A DNA stretch of 64,000 nt from a bacterium D16-36 (GCA_003611745.1 RAYF01000032.1:1-64000); one strand, 5' to 3'. Shown: positions 28,606 to 37,812, numbered from the stretch's first letter. The notes: generated by a model not told the origin, from the letters alone. Numbers and translations: made by a program.

Positions 28606-30213
28606 ATGGCTGTCAAGTACGTTTTCGTTACTGGTGGAGTTGTCTCTGGCCTAGGCAAGGGGATTACTGCCGCTTCCCTTGGAAGATTGCTTAAAATGCG
28701 TGGTTACAGTGTTACCATGCAGAAATTCGACCCCTATATCAATATTGACCCGGGTACTATGAATCCGGTACAGCATGGCGAGGTTTTTGTCACTGATGAC
28801 GGTGCCGAGACCGACCTTGACCTTGGGCATTATGAGCGTTTCATTGATGAACGCCTGACAAAACAGTCCAATGTAACAACAGGCAAGGTATACTGGTCTG
28901 TCCTGTCTAAAGAACGCCGCGGCGATTTCGGCGGCGGCACAGTCCAGGTCATCCCGCATATTACGAATGAAATCAAAAGCAGGTTTTACCGGAATGATGG
29001 CTGTAAAGACACCCAAATTGCCATTATTGAGGTGGGCGGGACTGTCGGTGATATTGAAAGCCAGCCTTTTCTGGAATCCATACGCCAGTTCCAGCATGAT
29101 GTAGGACATGAAAATGCAATCCTAATCCATGTTACTTTGATTCCATATCTAGGAGCTTCCGGTGAAATGAAAACAAAACCAACCCAGGCCAGCGTAAAAG
29201 AGCTGCAGGGAATGGGAATCCAGCCGGACATTATTGTCTGCCGGACAGAACGCCCATTGGAGGAAGGCATCAAGGATAAAATTGCATTATTCTGCAATGT
29301 CCCTAATAAATATGTTATGCAGAACCTGGATGTAGAAACGCTTTACGAAGCTCCGCTTGCCATGGAAAAGGAACATCTTGCCGATGTTGCCTGCGAATGC
29401 CTGAAATTAGACTGTCCTGAGCCGGACATGAAAGAGTGGCAAACTATGGTTGATACTCTGAAAAACCTGACGCACGATGTCACTGTGGCTTTGGTCGGAA
29501 AATATACAACACTCCACGATGCGTACATCAGCGTTGTGGAATCCCTAAAACACGGAGGCCTTGCCCACAAAAGCAATGTTACTATCAAATGGGTCCCTTC
29601 CGAAGAAATCAATGACGAAAATGCCTCAGAGATACTTGGGGATGTGAGCGGCATTATTGTCCCCGGCGGTTTTGGTGACCGTGGCACAGACGGAATGATT
29701 GCTGCAATCCGGTACGCCCGCGAAAATAGCATCCCGTTTTTGGGACTGTGCCTTGGAATGCAGCTCAGTATTGTAGAATTTGCAAGACATGTCTGTGGCT
29801 TTCACGATGCCCACAGCATTGAGCTTGACCCGCAAACCACTCACCCCGTAATCCACCTGATGGCGGATCAGGACGGCGTAGAAGATATCGGCGGAACACT
29901 GCGCCTCGGGGCATACCCTTGCAGGCTGGTAACAGATTCCCTTGCCTACAGGCTGTATGGGGAAGAAAACATTTCCGAGAGGCACCGTCACCGCTATGAA
30001 GTGAACAATTATTACCGCAGTGATTTAGAGAAACACGGAATGCTGTTATCCGGGCTCTCCCCAGACGGACGCATCGTGGAGATGTGCGAACTCCCAGCCC
30101 ATCCATGGTTTATCGCGACACAGGCCCATCCGGAATTTAATTCAAGGCCAAACAGGCCGCACCCTCTATTTAAAGGCTTTATCGGTGCAGCCTTAGAATA
30201 TCAGAAAAAGTAA
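28606..30213 (+). CDS. pyrG: CTP synthase
   Basis: 535 aa, full length. The N-terminal synthetase domain begins [20 protein letters not shown] with the P-loop; [13 protein letters not shown] and CTP/UTP-binding motifs follow. The C-terminal class I glutamine amidotransferase has the oxyanion GGFGDRG, nucleophile Cys in GLCLGMQ near residue 382, and the His/Glu pair in AQAHPEF. It makes CTP from UTP, ATP and glutamine. An AGGAGG SD precedes the ATG. It is monocistronic and ends in a hairpin repeat. Confidence 0.98.
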   Translation: MAVKYVFVTGGVVSGLGKGITAASLGRLLKMRGYSVTMQKFDPYINIDPGTMNPVQHGEVFVTDDGAETDLDLGHYERFIDERLTKQSNVTTGKVYWSVLSKERRGDFGGGTVQVIPHITNEIKSRFYRNDGCKDTQIAIIEVGGTVGDIESQPFLESIRQFQHDVGHENAILIHVTLIPYLGASGEMKTKPTQASVKELQGMGIQPDIIVCRTERPLEEGIKDKIALFCNVPNKYVMQNLDVETLYEAPLAMEKEHLADVACECLKLDCPEPDMKEWQTMVDTLKNLTHDVTVALVGKYTTLHDAYISVVESLKHGGLAHKSNVTIKWVPSEEINDENASEILGDVSGIIVPGGFGDRGTDGMIAAIRYARENSIPFLGLCLGMQLSIVEFARHVCGFHDAHSIELDPQTTHPVIHLMADQDGVEDIGGTLRLGAYPCRLVTDSLAYRLYGEENISERHRHRYEVNNYYRSDLEKHGMLLSGLSPDGRIVEMCELPAHPWFIATQAHPEFNSRPNRPHPLFKGFIGAALEYQKK

Positions 30214-30217
30214 AAAA

Positions 30218-30291
30218 GGGCACAGGCTCTAGCAAAAAACGCTAAAGAACTAAAGTTCTTTAGCGTTTTTTGTTGATGCGCCGCCACACAC
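30218..30291 (+). repeat. Dispersed double-hairpin repeat, copy B (pyrG terminator)
   Basis: It begins GGGCACAGGC 5 bp after the pyrG stop; hairpin 1 is shortened relative to copy A. Hairpin 2 pairs 30233-30250 with 30255-30272 (18 bp) and ends TTTTTTG, followed by the CCGCCACACA tail. Confidence 0.75.
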
Positions 30292-30309
30292 CAAGAATTT
30301 TTTCTTTTA

Positions 30310-31260
30310 TTAATCCGCTCTATATTCCTGCATTTTTTCCATGAATTCTTCCTCACTCAATTTGATTTTTGATGCAGCATCAGCGAGTGAAATTATATTT
30401 TCATTTACTAAGTCAATAAGCAATTCTAATTTGCCTTCCTGCCTTCCCTCCTGCTTTCCCTCTTTCCTTCCCTCTAATTTAATTATTTTCGCCTCATAAT
30501 CTAAAATCTTTCCGCCCATAACAGATTCCACCCCTTCCCTGACATTTTTATACTTTTTTGCAATATGTTCTAAGACTTTTTTTGACATATCTATAATTGT
30601 ACATTTTGTGTATTCATTTATGTCCCCTTCACTCAACACCGCTTCCAGCCTGCTTGTTATCATCTCATACTCTTCTTTCAGGCTACCAAGCTTTGTATCA
30701 TCTTTACTATATTCTTCCAACCGGTTTTCATGTAAAAATATGTAAAATGGAATTAAAAAAAACAACTTTTTATTAAATATCTCATCTATAGAGTAATCTT
30801 TCATTTTCATTACTTGGATATGATAACATACATCCCCTTCCGGAGTAACAATTCTAATTTTCATATTATCCGGCGTGGATACTGTACATCTCAAAAAAAG
30901 GACTGCAGAATGTGGAAATGCCACTGTCAACACATTTTTTTCTATTATACCTTCATCTAATGCAATCTGGGTATCATATTCAAAAAACCGTATCAGCATA
31001 CTATTATCAGAAGCACTCTGACATTCCCAGTGATATTTCTTTTCCTCTAAACCTAACACTTTAAAACTGGTGTCTGTTATTTTTTCTTCTTCTACACCAT
31101 CCTGCCGATTTATAAAATGTTCATTTGGAGCAAATACTATTTTTTCTTTTCCCGTATAATGCTCACCAAACACCTCATTAATAACTGGTATAATTAAACT
31201 GCTGCAATCATTTAACAATGTCCTAAATACATCATCATACGGTGTATTAACTATCTTCAT
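30310..31260 (-). CDS. Rpn/PD-(D/E)XK-family nuclease (transposase-like)
   Basis: 316 aa. The N-terminal half matches the PD-(D/E)XK nuclease family often annotated as Rpn recombination-promoting nuclease or putative transposase. It opens with PYDDVFRTLL, and the likely active-site pieces are ITDTSF and YHWECQS (acidic residue then E-x-Q). The C-terminus has a basic/acidic EGRKEGKQEGRQEGK repeat and then a short helical tail, typical of this family. These proteins cut DNA and are frequent, variable accessory genes. Its start overlaps the Nudix gene stop by 4 bp. No insertion-sequence ends are seen. Confidence 0.75.
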   Translation of the reverse strand: MKIVNTPYDDVFRTLLNDCSSLIIPVINEVFGEHYTGKEKIVFAPNEHFINRQDGVEEEKITDTSFKVLGLEEKKYHWECQSASDNSMLIRFFEYDTQIALDEGIIEKNVLTVAFPHSAVLFLRCTVSTPDNMKIRIVTPEGDVCYHIQVMKMKDYSIDEIFNKKLFFLIPFYIFLHENRLEEYSKDDTKLGSLKEEYEMITSRLEAVLSEGDINEYTKCTIIDMSKKVLEHIAKKYKNVREGVESVMGGKILDYEAKIIKLEGRKEGKQEGRQEGKLELLIDLVNENIISLADAASKIKLSEEEFMEKMQEYRAD

Positions 31261-31688
31261 ATGTTATACCCCCGCCTTACGGCCTCCTCCAGCAGTCTAG
31301 GCTGAATTTCCGGGTAAGTCCATTCCTCTGGCAATTCAGCAGTAAAAATAATCTTTTCTATTTCATTATGTAACTCTCCCTCAAACTCATACACCTCCGC
31401 AAAATATAACATACCAAATGACTCTTTCCCATCAAAATTATCCGGTGCAGTCACAGAATACACACAGACTGGAACAATTTTATAATCCAGCGCTCCTGTC
31501 TCCTCATATAGTTCCCTCTTCGCTGTATCTAAAACTTTCTCACCATCTTCTCTGTGCCCTCCCGGAATCTCATAAGTATCCCTCTTCGCGTGCTTGCAAA
31601 AAACTAATTTTCCATCTGCCACTGTAATAATAACAGCAAATCTCAGCAGACTGTCCTCAACCGTATCATAAAATTTTACTTCTGTCAT
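31257..31688 (-). CDS. Nudix hydrolase
   Basis: 143 aa, single Nudix domain. The Nudix box runs from GGHREDGEKVLDTAKRELY into EETGA near residues 43-65, with all Glu metal ligands present. It hydrolyses a nucleoside diphosphate linked to another moiety; the substrate is not predictable (MutT-like sanitisation is one option). The stop overlaps the start of the Rpn-like gene by 4 bp, so the two are translationally coupled. Confidence 0.85.
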   Translation of the reverse strand: MTEVKFYDTVEDSLLRFAVIITVADGKLVFCKHAKRDTYEIPGGHREDGEKVLDTAKRELYEETGALDYKIVPVCVYSVTAPDNFDGKESFGMLYFAEVYEFEGELHNEIEKIIFTAELPEEWTYPEIQPRLLEEAVRRGYNI

Positions 31689-31816
31689 ATCTAAGCCCCG
31701 CTTCCGTAATTTTAAATGCTGCTCTCAAAATTATGAAAGCATTCATGAACAGCTTCTCCAATTCAGCGTTCATTAAACAAACGTTCAATTTCCTGCAAAT
31801 ATCTCCAAAACTGCAT

Positions 31817-32518
31817 TTAATCATATTCTACGCATATAATCTTGAAATCATCTGCCCGGTTTAGTTTTTCCACAGCTTCCTGCTTGATTTTCGTCAGGGT
31901 CGTATTTACAGCCAGATGCAGATAATCCATCTCATCTTCATCCGCACATAATAGATACACCTTTAACTTATCATTGTCCCCCGTAATGATATCTGAGCCG
32001 TAATCACCACAACTGTCAGCAATATCTTCATAATCAGGGTATTTCTTTTCCAGTTCAGCCCTCATATCCTTTGTCCCAAGCTTTACATGGATATCTATAT
32101 ATTCCCCATCATCAAAATACTCAATAAACAGTCTGGAAATTGTTTCCTTACATTGGCAGATTCCCTCAACCATGGCGTCTGCGTTTTCCGCAGCAAACTT
32201 TTCTATTTCATTTTTAGCATCTTCTGCACTTTCATAATGAATATACAGAAGCATTTCCTTGCCATTAATATCTGCTGTTATTTTTTTCAAATTCCCCTCT
32301 TCACTGTAAAATGCCTGCAATGTATTTTCTAAAGCATCTCTAGGAATTCCATATAATGTAATATATTTGCCGTATCCATAATCGGGAATTTCATAAGCCA
32401 GAATTTCTCCTCCTTCACGGTATTTTAAGATAAGACACTGTTCCTGACTTCCTTCACATTCGGATAATCCATACACACCACCTTTAAATTTTAATGGAAT
32501 ATTATACAACCCATCCAT
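31817..32518 (-). CDS. Hypothetical acidic protein (233 aa)
   Basis: Acidic soluble protein with a GGAGGG SD and no signal peptide or membrane segment. It starts MDGLYNIPLKFKGGVYGLSE and is rich in Asp, Glu and Tyr, with Cys pairs around ICQCKE. I do not recognise a family. Size, acidity and its place in an accessory island are compatible with an immunity-type or SMI1/SUKH-like protein, but no diagnostic motif supports that. It stands alone, about 130 bp from the Nudix gene. Confidence 0.5.
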   Translation of the reverse strand: MDGLYNIPLKFKGGVYGLSECEGSQEQCLILKYREGGEILAYEIPDYGYGKYITLYGIPRDALENTLQAFYSEEGNLKKITADINGKEMLLYIHYESAEDAKNEIEKFAAENADAMVEGICQCKETISRLFIEYFDDGEYIDIHVKLGTKDMRAELEKKYPDYEDIADSCGDYGSDIITGDNDKLKVYLLCADEDEMDYLHLAVNTTLTKIKQEAVEKLNRADDFKIICVEYD

Positions 32519-32784
32519 GTAATCTCCCTCCTAACGATTCAATTTCATTTTTCATCTCGGCAAACCCTCTTCCAATAATATGTATTGATTTAACAACATT
32601 TCATAAATTGGGAGAATTGGCTTCGATTAGCAAACTATGATATTTGTATTACTGAAACAGCTAAATGCAGATGAACTTTACTTGAATAATCCATCGGCAT
32701 TTAACTCCCTTAGTAATATATATTATACTGGAGGATTTCAATATACACAAGTATATTTGTAACGAAAACATTAGACGGATGCCG

Positions 32785-32983
32785 CTACATTAATTGCTGG
32801 TTTATCAACAATACTGTTTTTAACGTATTGGCCGCCTCTTGGATGTCCAGACAAGAACTTTCGCCGGTCCTTAAACATTGCAGCACATGTTTTATCACAC
32901 CCTCATAGCAATTAGCCTGCGGCAAAGGAATCTCTTCCTTATTTTCATCGGAGAACACAACCAGCTTGGTCTCGGTTCTGTTT
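32785..32983 (-). pseudogene. C-terminal remnant of a Gfo/Idh/MocA-type oxidoreductase
   Basis: With no start codon or SD, a minus-strand frame ending TAG at 32785 codes a coherent tail of about 65 residues. It includes LVVFSDENKEEIPLP, CYEGVIKHVLQCLRTGES and IQEAANTLKTVLLINQQL. This resembles the extreme C-terminus of NAD(P)-dependent sugar dehydrogenases of the Gfo/Idh/MocA family. The upstream frame closes with a stop overlapping the next gene's end. It looks like debris from a deleted gene. Confidence 0.4.
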
Positions 32984-33316
32984 TCATCTTTTCAAAATCA
33001 ACGCTACTGCTTCTTTCAAATCATCACTAAATTCTTCTAAATCATCCATCGAAATAATCTTATCATGAATTAGTCCGGCAATATCCCAAAACATGTCAGA
33101 TTTTCTTAACTCAATACACACCCCTGATGTTTTTCTGTCTCTCTTGATCCTTTTCTCTATCCCCCAAAACTTGGTGGATGCTGGTAGGTCGCTACACAAA
33201 TAATCCGCATATTCTTTTACCAGTTTTTCCATATAATGTTCTTGCCACCCGCCAATTTTCTCCCTAAATAATTTCCAGTCCCTTTTTGAAGGCTCAACCA
33301 TTTTTCTTTCCCCCAT
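32984..33316 (-). CDS. Conserved hypothetical protein (about 105-110 aa)
   Basis: Small charged protein with no membrane segment; a likely start is the internal ATG of MVEPSKRDWKLF. The pattern KRDWKLFREKIGGWQEHYME, followed by FWGIEKRIKRDRKT and a C-terminal MDDLEEFSDDLKEAV, is one I associate with a small family common in gut Clostridia and sometimes mislabelled as a transporter. No function is known. It directly abuts the oxidoreductase remnant, so the breakpoint is at its 3' end. Confidence 0.6.
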   Translation of the reverse strand: MGERKMVEPSKRDWKLFREKIGGWQEHYMEKLVKEYADYLCSDLPASTKFWGIEKRIKRDRKTSGVCIELRKSDMFWDIAGLIHDKIISMDDLEEFSDDLKEAVALILKR

Positions 33317-33412
33317 CTAAGTACAAAAGCAATAATACATATTCCAATAACAGGCAACATTTTAACCTATATATAACATATCTCCCGGCTCTTTAAAATT
33401 AGGAGCCTGCTA

Positions 33413-34447
33413 CTAAAAAGGCAAGGTTTGCAATACTTTTTGCATTTTGGCGGCCTTCCTATAAATTTCACGACATATATCAGTTCTCCAAAAAGCAAAT
33501 TGCAAAAGCCCTTCTCTATCTTCGGAATCAGTTGTCAGGTACTGTGGATATCCATATTTACTTCTTGCTAACTGAAATAAATATACATATGGCATAGCCT
33601 CCAAATCTCTTTTTTTAAGTTCTGAATATTTCATATATTCTCTTACATATTCGCAAAATTCTTCTATATCTATCTTAGCTTTATTTCTGCAATATTCAGA
33701 TGTCTGCACATATGACCGCATTACCTCCCAGACCTTAGGCAATATCCTTGCACTGGAAAAATCTATAACTGCTTTTATATGCCCATTTTCACATATTAGC
33801 TGACACCCCTGATAATCTCCATGTGTTGCCGCATATGTTATCCCCTTAAAATATTCTTTAAATTCATTCCCTCTGTATAAGAGCTGTTGCTTATAAATCA
33901 AATCATTCTTTATTTTTTCATAGTTTTTATCTGAATTGTGATTTTCAAGTATCTCTAAAAGCTCTGCATATTTTTTCTGTTCATTCCCTACCGAAAAAGA
34001 ATTTAACCATTCCTCCCCCATTTCTGCCGGCAGCTTATAACCACTAAGACTTTCATGTATCTTCCCTAACATTCCTGCCGATTCTAACATAAGACTTTTA
34101 GGAAAATTATTATATCCGTAAGATACACCGTCTATATATTCTTCTAAGCAAATCATATGATTTTTGTGTATAATAAACAGCTCACCATCAGCAGCTTTTA
34201 TGTATTTAGCTGTCGGAATGTCTCTATTTGCAAGATAATTAACGATTTCCGCCTCACGAACTAAAGCTCCGCTGTTTATATCACTTTGAAACTCCTTTAC
34301 AAAATACCTTTCCCCTCCATTGCTTACTCTGTAGCAATTAGCCGTTCCCAAATCAATTTTTTCAACTGTGTCAGCAGTTATTCCATAATGAATACTTAAC
34401 AGCTCTTTTATACTCTCTGCTGTAAGTACTGTATTTTCCAGTGACAT
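33413..34447 (-). CDS. Aminoglycoside phosphotransferase-fold kinase
   Basis: 344 aa with the APH/choline kinase fold. An ATP-binding lobe with RYFVKEF (Lys) is followed by EEYIDG, catalytic loop THGDYQGCQLI near residue 210, and metal motif AVIDFSSA. The usual Asn five residues after the catalytic Asp is Gln here, which is unusual. The substrate may be a small molecule such as a sugar, amino alcohol or antibiotic; resistance cannot be concluded. SD GGAGG lies within an N-terminal fragment of another gene, whose reading frame it overlaps. Confidence 0.7.
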   Translation of the reverse strand: MSLENTVLTAESIKELLSIHYGITADTVEKIDLGTANCYRVSNGGERYFVKEFQSDINSGALVREAEIVNYLANRDIPTAKYIKAADGELFIIHKNHMICLEEYIDGVSYGYNNFPKSLMLESAGMLGKIHESLSGYKLPAEMGEEWLNSFSVGNEQKKYAELLEILENHNSDKNYEKIKNDLIYKQQLLYRGNEFKEYFKGITYAATHGDYQGCQLICENGHIKAVIDFSSARILPKVWEVMRSYVQTSEYCRNKAKIDIEEFCEYVREYMKYSELKKRDLEAMPYVYLFQLARSKYGYPQYLTTDSEDREGLLQFAFWRTDICREIYRKAAKMQKVLQTLPF

Positions 34448-34592
34448 TTTCTACCTCCTGCAATTCTTGATTCATTACTTCTTGTAAGCAAACTATATCA
34501 GCATTCATTTTTTTAATTTGTGTTAAAATAGCCCATTTTCTTTCAGATACTGCTTTATCCGTATTCCAGATATTATAGGTCGCAATTCGCAT
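34448..34592 (-). pseudogene. N-terminal fragment of an endonuclease/exonuclease/phosphatase-family protein
   Basis: About 45 residues, MRIATYNIWNTDKAV then KMNADIVCLQEV, are the classic N-terminus of the EEP superfamily (DNase I/exonuclease III-like), including the metal-binding Glu of LQEV. The domain then stops: the frame continues out of register through the start of the kinase gene and ends after about 73 codons. The fragment starts inside the end of the deaminase gene. It is a truncated gene, not functional as a nuclease. Confidence 0.55.
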
Positions 34593-34989
34593 TCATCTGC
34601 CCTTTCCCCCACCAGTCTGGTATAAGTTCATTCAATGTGATTGTTGTTTTCTCTTTATAATCTACCAATATTTCCATTAACGGACTTTCTCTGTCTAATT
34701 GCATAAGATATTCTCTGCAAGCACCACAAGGAGAGCCTACACTGCCATCCCCCATAACACAGACAAGTTTTACAATTTTACTTTCTCCATTAGTTATCAT
34801 ATTGGCAATAGCATTTCGTTCGGCACACATTCCAAGTGTACATGATGTGTCAATACATACCCCCGTATAAATATTTCCTTTATCAGTTAAAATCGCAGCT
34901 GCAACTCCACCTGCTTCAATAAATGGTGATATCACCCGTGGATTCAACTTTTCTTTAGCTTCTTTATACATCTCATCCCAAATATCCAT
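34573..34989 (-). CDS. Cytidine deaminase-like enzyme
   Basis: 138 aa, the length of tetrameric cytidine deaminases. The zinc site is complete: CAERNA near residue 55 (Cys/Glu) and PCGACRE near residue 87. The N-terminal ISPFIEAGGVAAAILTDKG fits the family. It may deaminate cytidine/deoxycytidine for pyrimidine salvage; blasticidin-S-deaminase-like activity is another option because of slight divergence. SD GGAGGA precedes the ATG. The end overlaps the EEP fragment. Confidence 0.85.
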   Translation of the reverse strand: MDIWDEMYKEAKEKLNPRVISPFIEAGGVAAAILTDKGNIYTGVCIDTSCTLGMCAERNAIANMITNGESKIVKLVCVMGDGSVGSPCGACREYLMQLDRESPLMEILVDYKEKTTITLNELIPDWWGKGQMNANCDL

Positions 34990-35001
34990 AAATTCCTCCT
35001 C

Positions 35002-35143
35002 TATTCTCGCGTACGCAACAAGCCAAACGCAATGCTTGCAAGGAACTGATAATTCCTTTCCACTTGGCGGTACTAAGTGCCAGCGGCACTTGTTTAGAAC
35101 GAACCGAAACGGAGTGTAGACCTGCGCGCGGAGTATTTGACTT
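35002..35143 (+). repeat. Left inverted repeat flanking the MORN gene
   Basis: It starts TATTCTCGCGTACGCAAC at the outer edge, then AGCCAAACGCAA, CACTTGGCG and CGCGCG, and ends GTATTTGACT on the inside. The same modules occur in opposite orientation at 36250-36347. The left copy has an extra middle segment. Confidence 0.7.
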
Positions 35144-35172
35144 AATATAGGGATTTTACTCTTACTGCTCAG

Positions 35173-36132
35173 TCAATCCCATATTGTCTTTTGCGGCATA
35201 GGCCATTTTTCAATTATTTCTTGCCTCTGTTGTTGGTCTAAATCTGCATTCTTCGTTTCTGTCTCTCCTTTTCTATAGCTCCATAAAGATTTATTATCAA
35301 AAAGGTAATAGGCGTAGTCTGCGTTTTTTATCTCCTCATTGTTATCTTCATCAAATGAAATCCATCCCACCCGAATAAATTTATCATTCGAGTTTGATAT
35401 ATATTCACAAATATGTTTTCCAAAGTATTTGTTAGACCAGAAAGTGCCAGTATATTTTGAACGTATATTCTCAGATTTGTCATATTTGGTTTCAATTCCA
35501 TATCCGCATTTTTGATTGTCAGCCCAGCCCCCTTCGTATATCTCATAGGATTTATCATCCATATATTTATGGGAGATACCATGGCCGCACTTCTCATCAT
35601 TCACCATTTCCCCATCATATATCTCAACGGGTTTCCCGTCAATAAATTCCCTTAAGATAACATGCCCTTCACCTTTTCCTTGAAAAAATATACCTTCCTT
35701 CCAAACAAACATAATATCTTGTCCCTTGTCATCATTTTTTCCTGTTTTCTTATAAAATTTTCCATTACCATCTGGCATGCCATTGGAAAATTCGCCAACA
35801 TAATAAATGTTTTCTTCTTTATCAAATAATTTACCCCAGCCATGCGGCTTATCATTATTCATAGTTCCAAAATATGTATAATTATTCTCATTTTGCCAAC
35901 TTTGTTTCATATACCGGCCGTCATTTGAATATAATATGATAATAAAATCTACTAAAGTGGCTATAATCGTCAATATGATTGTGAATACCTTGAATAAAAG
36001 ACTCCGTTTACTGAAATTTGCAATGGTTATCACTAAACTTATTAATGCAATAATAGTGGCAAGAATGATACTTCCTGTAGCAAAAACTGCTGACAAAATC
36101 TGAGCCCCATGAAATAATCGAAATCCTGACAT
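35173..36132 (-). CDS. Membrane protein with MORN-like repeats
   Basis: 319 aa with AGGAGG SD. The N-terminal about 75 residues contain two strong hydrophobic segments (around 12-38 and 48-70). The remainder is cytoplasmic or external and made of MORN-type repeats such as YFGTMNNDKPHGWGKLFD, YVGEFSNGMPDGNGKFY and YEGGWADNQKCGYG. MORN repeats usually bind lipids or act as structural scaffolds; no catalytic domain is visible. The gene is enclosed by inverted repeats, which suggests that it moved as a unit. Confidence 0.65.
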   Translation of the reverse strand: MSGFRLFHGAQILSAVFATGSIILATIIALISLVITIANFSKRSLLFKVFTIILTIIATLVDFIIILYSNDGRYMKQSWQNENNYTYFGTMNNDKPHGWGKLFDKEENIYYVGEFSNGMPDGNGKFYKKTGKNDDKGQDIMFVWKEGIFFQGKGEGHVILREFIDGKPVEIYDGEMVNDEKCGHGISHKYMDDKSYEIYEGGWADNQKCGYGIETKYDKSENIRSKYTGTFWSNKYFGKHICEYISNSNDKFIRVGWISFDEDNNEEIKNADYAYYLFDNKSLWSYRKGETETKNADLDQQQRQEIIEKWPMPQKTIWD

Positions 36133-36249
36133 AACGTTTATCCTCCTGTAAAAATAATTTATTCCAGCTATACAGCCTTTGTTTTCCTATAGTAAATAAC
36201 TTCACTTATAATCTATTAATAATCATACACTATCTGAGATATAATTTCA

Positions 36250-36347
36250 GTCAAATACCCCGCTGCAGAGCAACAAGGTATTTGACCCGCGCGCAGTCGC
36301 CAAGTGCAAGCAAGCTTGCGTTTGGCTCGTTGCGTACGCGAGAATAA
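36250..36347 (-). repeat. Right inverted repeat flanking the MORN gene
   Basis: Reverse-complement counterpart of 35002-35143. The inner end holds a palindrome TCAAATACCCCGC...AAGGTATTTGA (36251-36285). The outer end reads GTTGCGTACGCGAGAATA (36329-36346). Confidence 0.7.
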
Positions 36348-36414
36348 GTATTTCCTTCAATTTATCATTTGATAAGTAATATGCCACTTTTAACACCCTG
36401 TTATTTAACTATTC

Positions 36415-37080
36415 TTATTTTATGCCGGTTACCCATCCCGCAACTGTCTCCGCTGCCATTTCAACAAACTTGTCCATCTGCCCTTCATTTAAATACGAAT
36501 ATTCCCTTTCTAAATTTTCCCGTTTCTCCCCGTAAAATCCTACAATATATTCCCTGCGGTTATCAAAAGCATCCTCTGCAAAAATATCTAAATATGTATT
36601 CCGAAACTCCACTGCATTTTTAAAGATTTGATATGCATTAAAATCCGGATATTTAGACAGGTAAACAAAATCCAAATCATACCAATCTGCCTTCACATCC
36701 CATATATACTTTGTCTTATTTTCTTCCTTTTCCTTTCGGTGGAGCTGGTTACAAGGAATTACAATTTTATCTACCCATAGCATATCTGTCATCAAATGCG
36801 TCAGATAACCAAGATAAAAAGAATCTTCTTTTTTAGAATATCCCTTCCTTTTCTCCCACGTATAATACTTTTCTATATATGATTCCAATTTTATATGTTT
36901 CTCTTCGTCCCAAAAATGAGAGACATTTTTAGGCGGCATATAGTAACTCCAGTCTTCACTTGGAATTCCACTGTCCGGAGCAATATTGCCCACGACAAAT
37001 TCTGTCTTTTCCACATAACTAAATTCACGCATTAATAAATCTGCAATTCTCAAATGTACCATCCATGAAGCCACAAACAC
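36415..37080 (-). CDS. Zinc-dependent phospholipase C-like domain protein
   Basis: 221 aa from GTG 37080, six bases after GGGAAGG. The N-terminus VASWMVHLRIADLLM and then VVGNIAPDSGIP match the bacterial Zn_dep_PLPC/S1-P1 nuclease-like family, with metal-binding His in HLRIAD, HFWD, and YLGYLTHLMTDMLW. The rest is alpha helical. No signal peptide is present, unlike secreted phospholipases, so the substrate is uncertain and it may be an intracellular hydrolase. It is an accessory gene transcribed alone. Confidence 0.65.
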   Translation of the reverse strand: MFVASWMVHLRIADLLMREFSYVEKTEFVVGNIAPDSGIPSEDWSYYMPPKNVSHFWDEEKHIKLESYIEKYYTWEKRKGYSKKEDSFYLGYLTHLMTDMLWVDKIVIPCNQLHRKEKEENKTKYIWDVKADWYDLDFVYLSKYPDFNAYQIFKNAVEFRNTYLDIFAEDAFDNRREYIVGFYGEKRENLEREYSYLNEGQMDKFVEMAAETVAGWVTGIK

Positions 37081-37196
37081 AACATTCCTTCCCAAAAGCA
37101 TATCGTTATTTCCAAAAAATCCATATATATATTTTACCCAACTTTTCAGTAAGTGTCCAGTTAAATTTCATCCCTCATTTATTTACTCCTATCGCT

Positions 37197-37234
37197 AGTC
37201 AAATACCCCGCAGAAGAGCAGCGGGGCATGACTT
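37197..37234. repeat. AGTCAAATACCCCGC palindrome copy
   Basis: CCCCGC...GCGGGG hairpin within AGTCAAATAC...CATGACTT, related to the inner parts of the MORN-flanking repeats and to 38241-38279. It lies upstream of the phospholipase-like gene. Confidence 0.5.
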
Positions 37235-37350
37235 AGTTTCTCTAAAAGAACCTTTCGCTTCCTTGGCAAGTTTCGCCCCAAGGGGAATGCGCAACAGAAA
37301 ATTAACCTTTTAATATTTAATATTTTGCAGGGTAATTTGGGGAATATCAC

Positions 37351-37379
37351 TTGAATTATTGCCAGTGGCGTGTTATGAT
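37351..37379 (+). promoter_or_regulatory. Promoter of antisense RNA 1
   Basis: TTGAAT (37351-37356), 17-bp spacer, TATGAT (37374-37379), pointing toward the toxin gene's 3' end. Confidence 0.7.
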
Positions 37380-37385
37380 ATAAAA

Positions 37386-37483
37386 AAGGGAAAGCCAGAG
37401 AAGCGGCCTACCCTCAATAATTTAAGCTGTCACTAATGTAACAAGCCGTCACTATTGCAGTAGTGGCGGCTATTTCTTTTTTC
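37386..37483 (+). ncRNA. Putative type I antitoxin RNA, copy 1
   Basis: Predicted start about 7 nt after the TATGAT box. The end is at hairpin AGCCGTCACTA/TAGTGGCGGCT (37444-37471) with a T-rich tail, giving an RNA of about 95 nt. It overlaps the last codons and 3' end of toxin 1 in antisense. It carries CTACCCTC, which could also pair with the toxin's GGAGGG ribosome site. Confidence 0.6.
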
Positions 37484-37565
37484 CTTTAAAGATTGTATAA
37501 CACAATCCAACAAGGGCGCAGATGAATATTCCAATCTGAATTAAATCAGAGTATGTAACATACAT
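37470..37565 (-). CDS. Holin-like type I toxin, copy 1 (31 aa)
   Basis: 31-residue peptide beginning MYVTYSDLIQIGIFICALVG and ending in a FKGKKK basic tail: one transmembrane segment with a lysine tail. This is the form of the holin-like/Fst-type toxins of Firmicutes that depolarise or damage the membrane. SD AAGGAGGG lies eight bases before the ATG. The leader contains CCCTCC copies able to pair with the SD, which suggests control of translation by folding. The paired antisense RNA converges from the left. The second copy differs by two residues (Ser/Pro, Ile/Val). Confidence 0.75.
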   Translation of the reverse strand: MYVTYSDLIQIGIFICALVGLCYTIFKGKKK

Positions 37566-37655
37566 AAGCAGTCCCTCCTTTCTTACGTCTGGAGGGTAAA
37601 GCCCCTCCGTAAATGGAGGGTAAGCCGCCTTGGCTCTCTGGTTCCCCACACCGGC

Positions 37656-37684
37656 ATTATAGCATATGCCACACTGCCATTCAA
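37656..37684 (-). promoter_or_regulatory. Promoter of toxin 1
   Basis: On the minus strand, TTGAAT (37679-37684) and TATAAT (37656-37661) with a 17-bp spacer. The 5' leader is about 85 nt. Confidence 0.7.
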
Positions 37685-37812
37685 TAATAATGCAAGAGAC
37701 AAAATAAAAGGCATGAAGCTATTTTATGCGCACCGCATTGCATATCTGGGTATCAAGGGAAAGGTGATTTATTTCCTGCTATAATCTTTAGCAAAGATTT
37801 TTGGGATATCAC

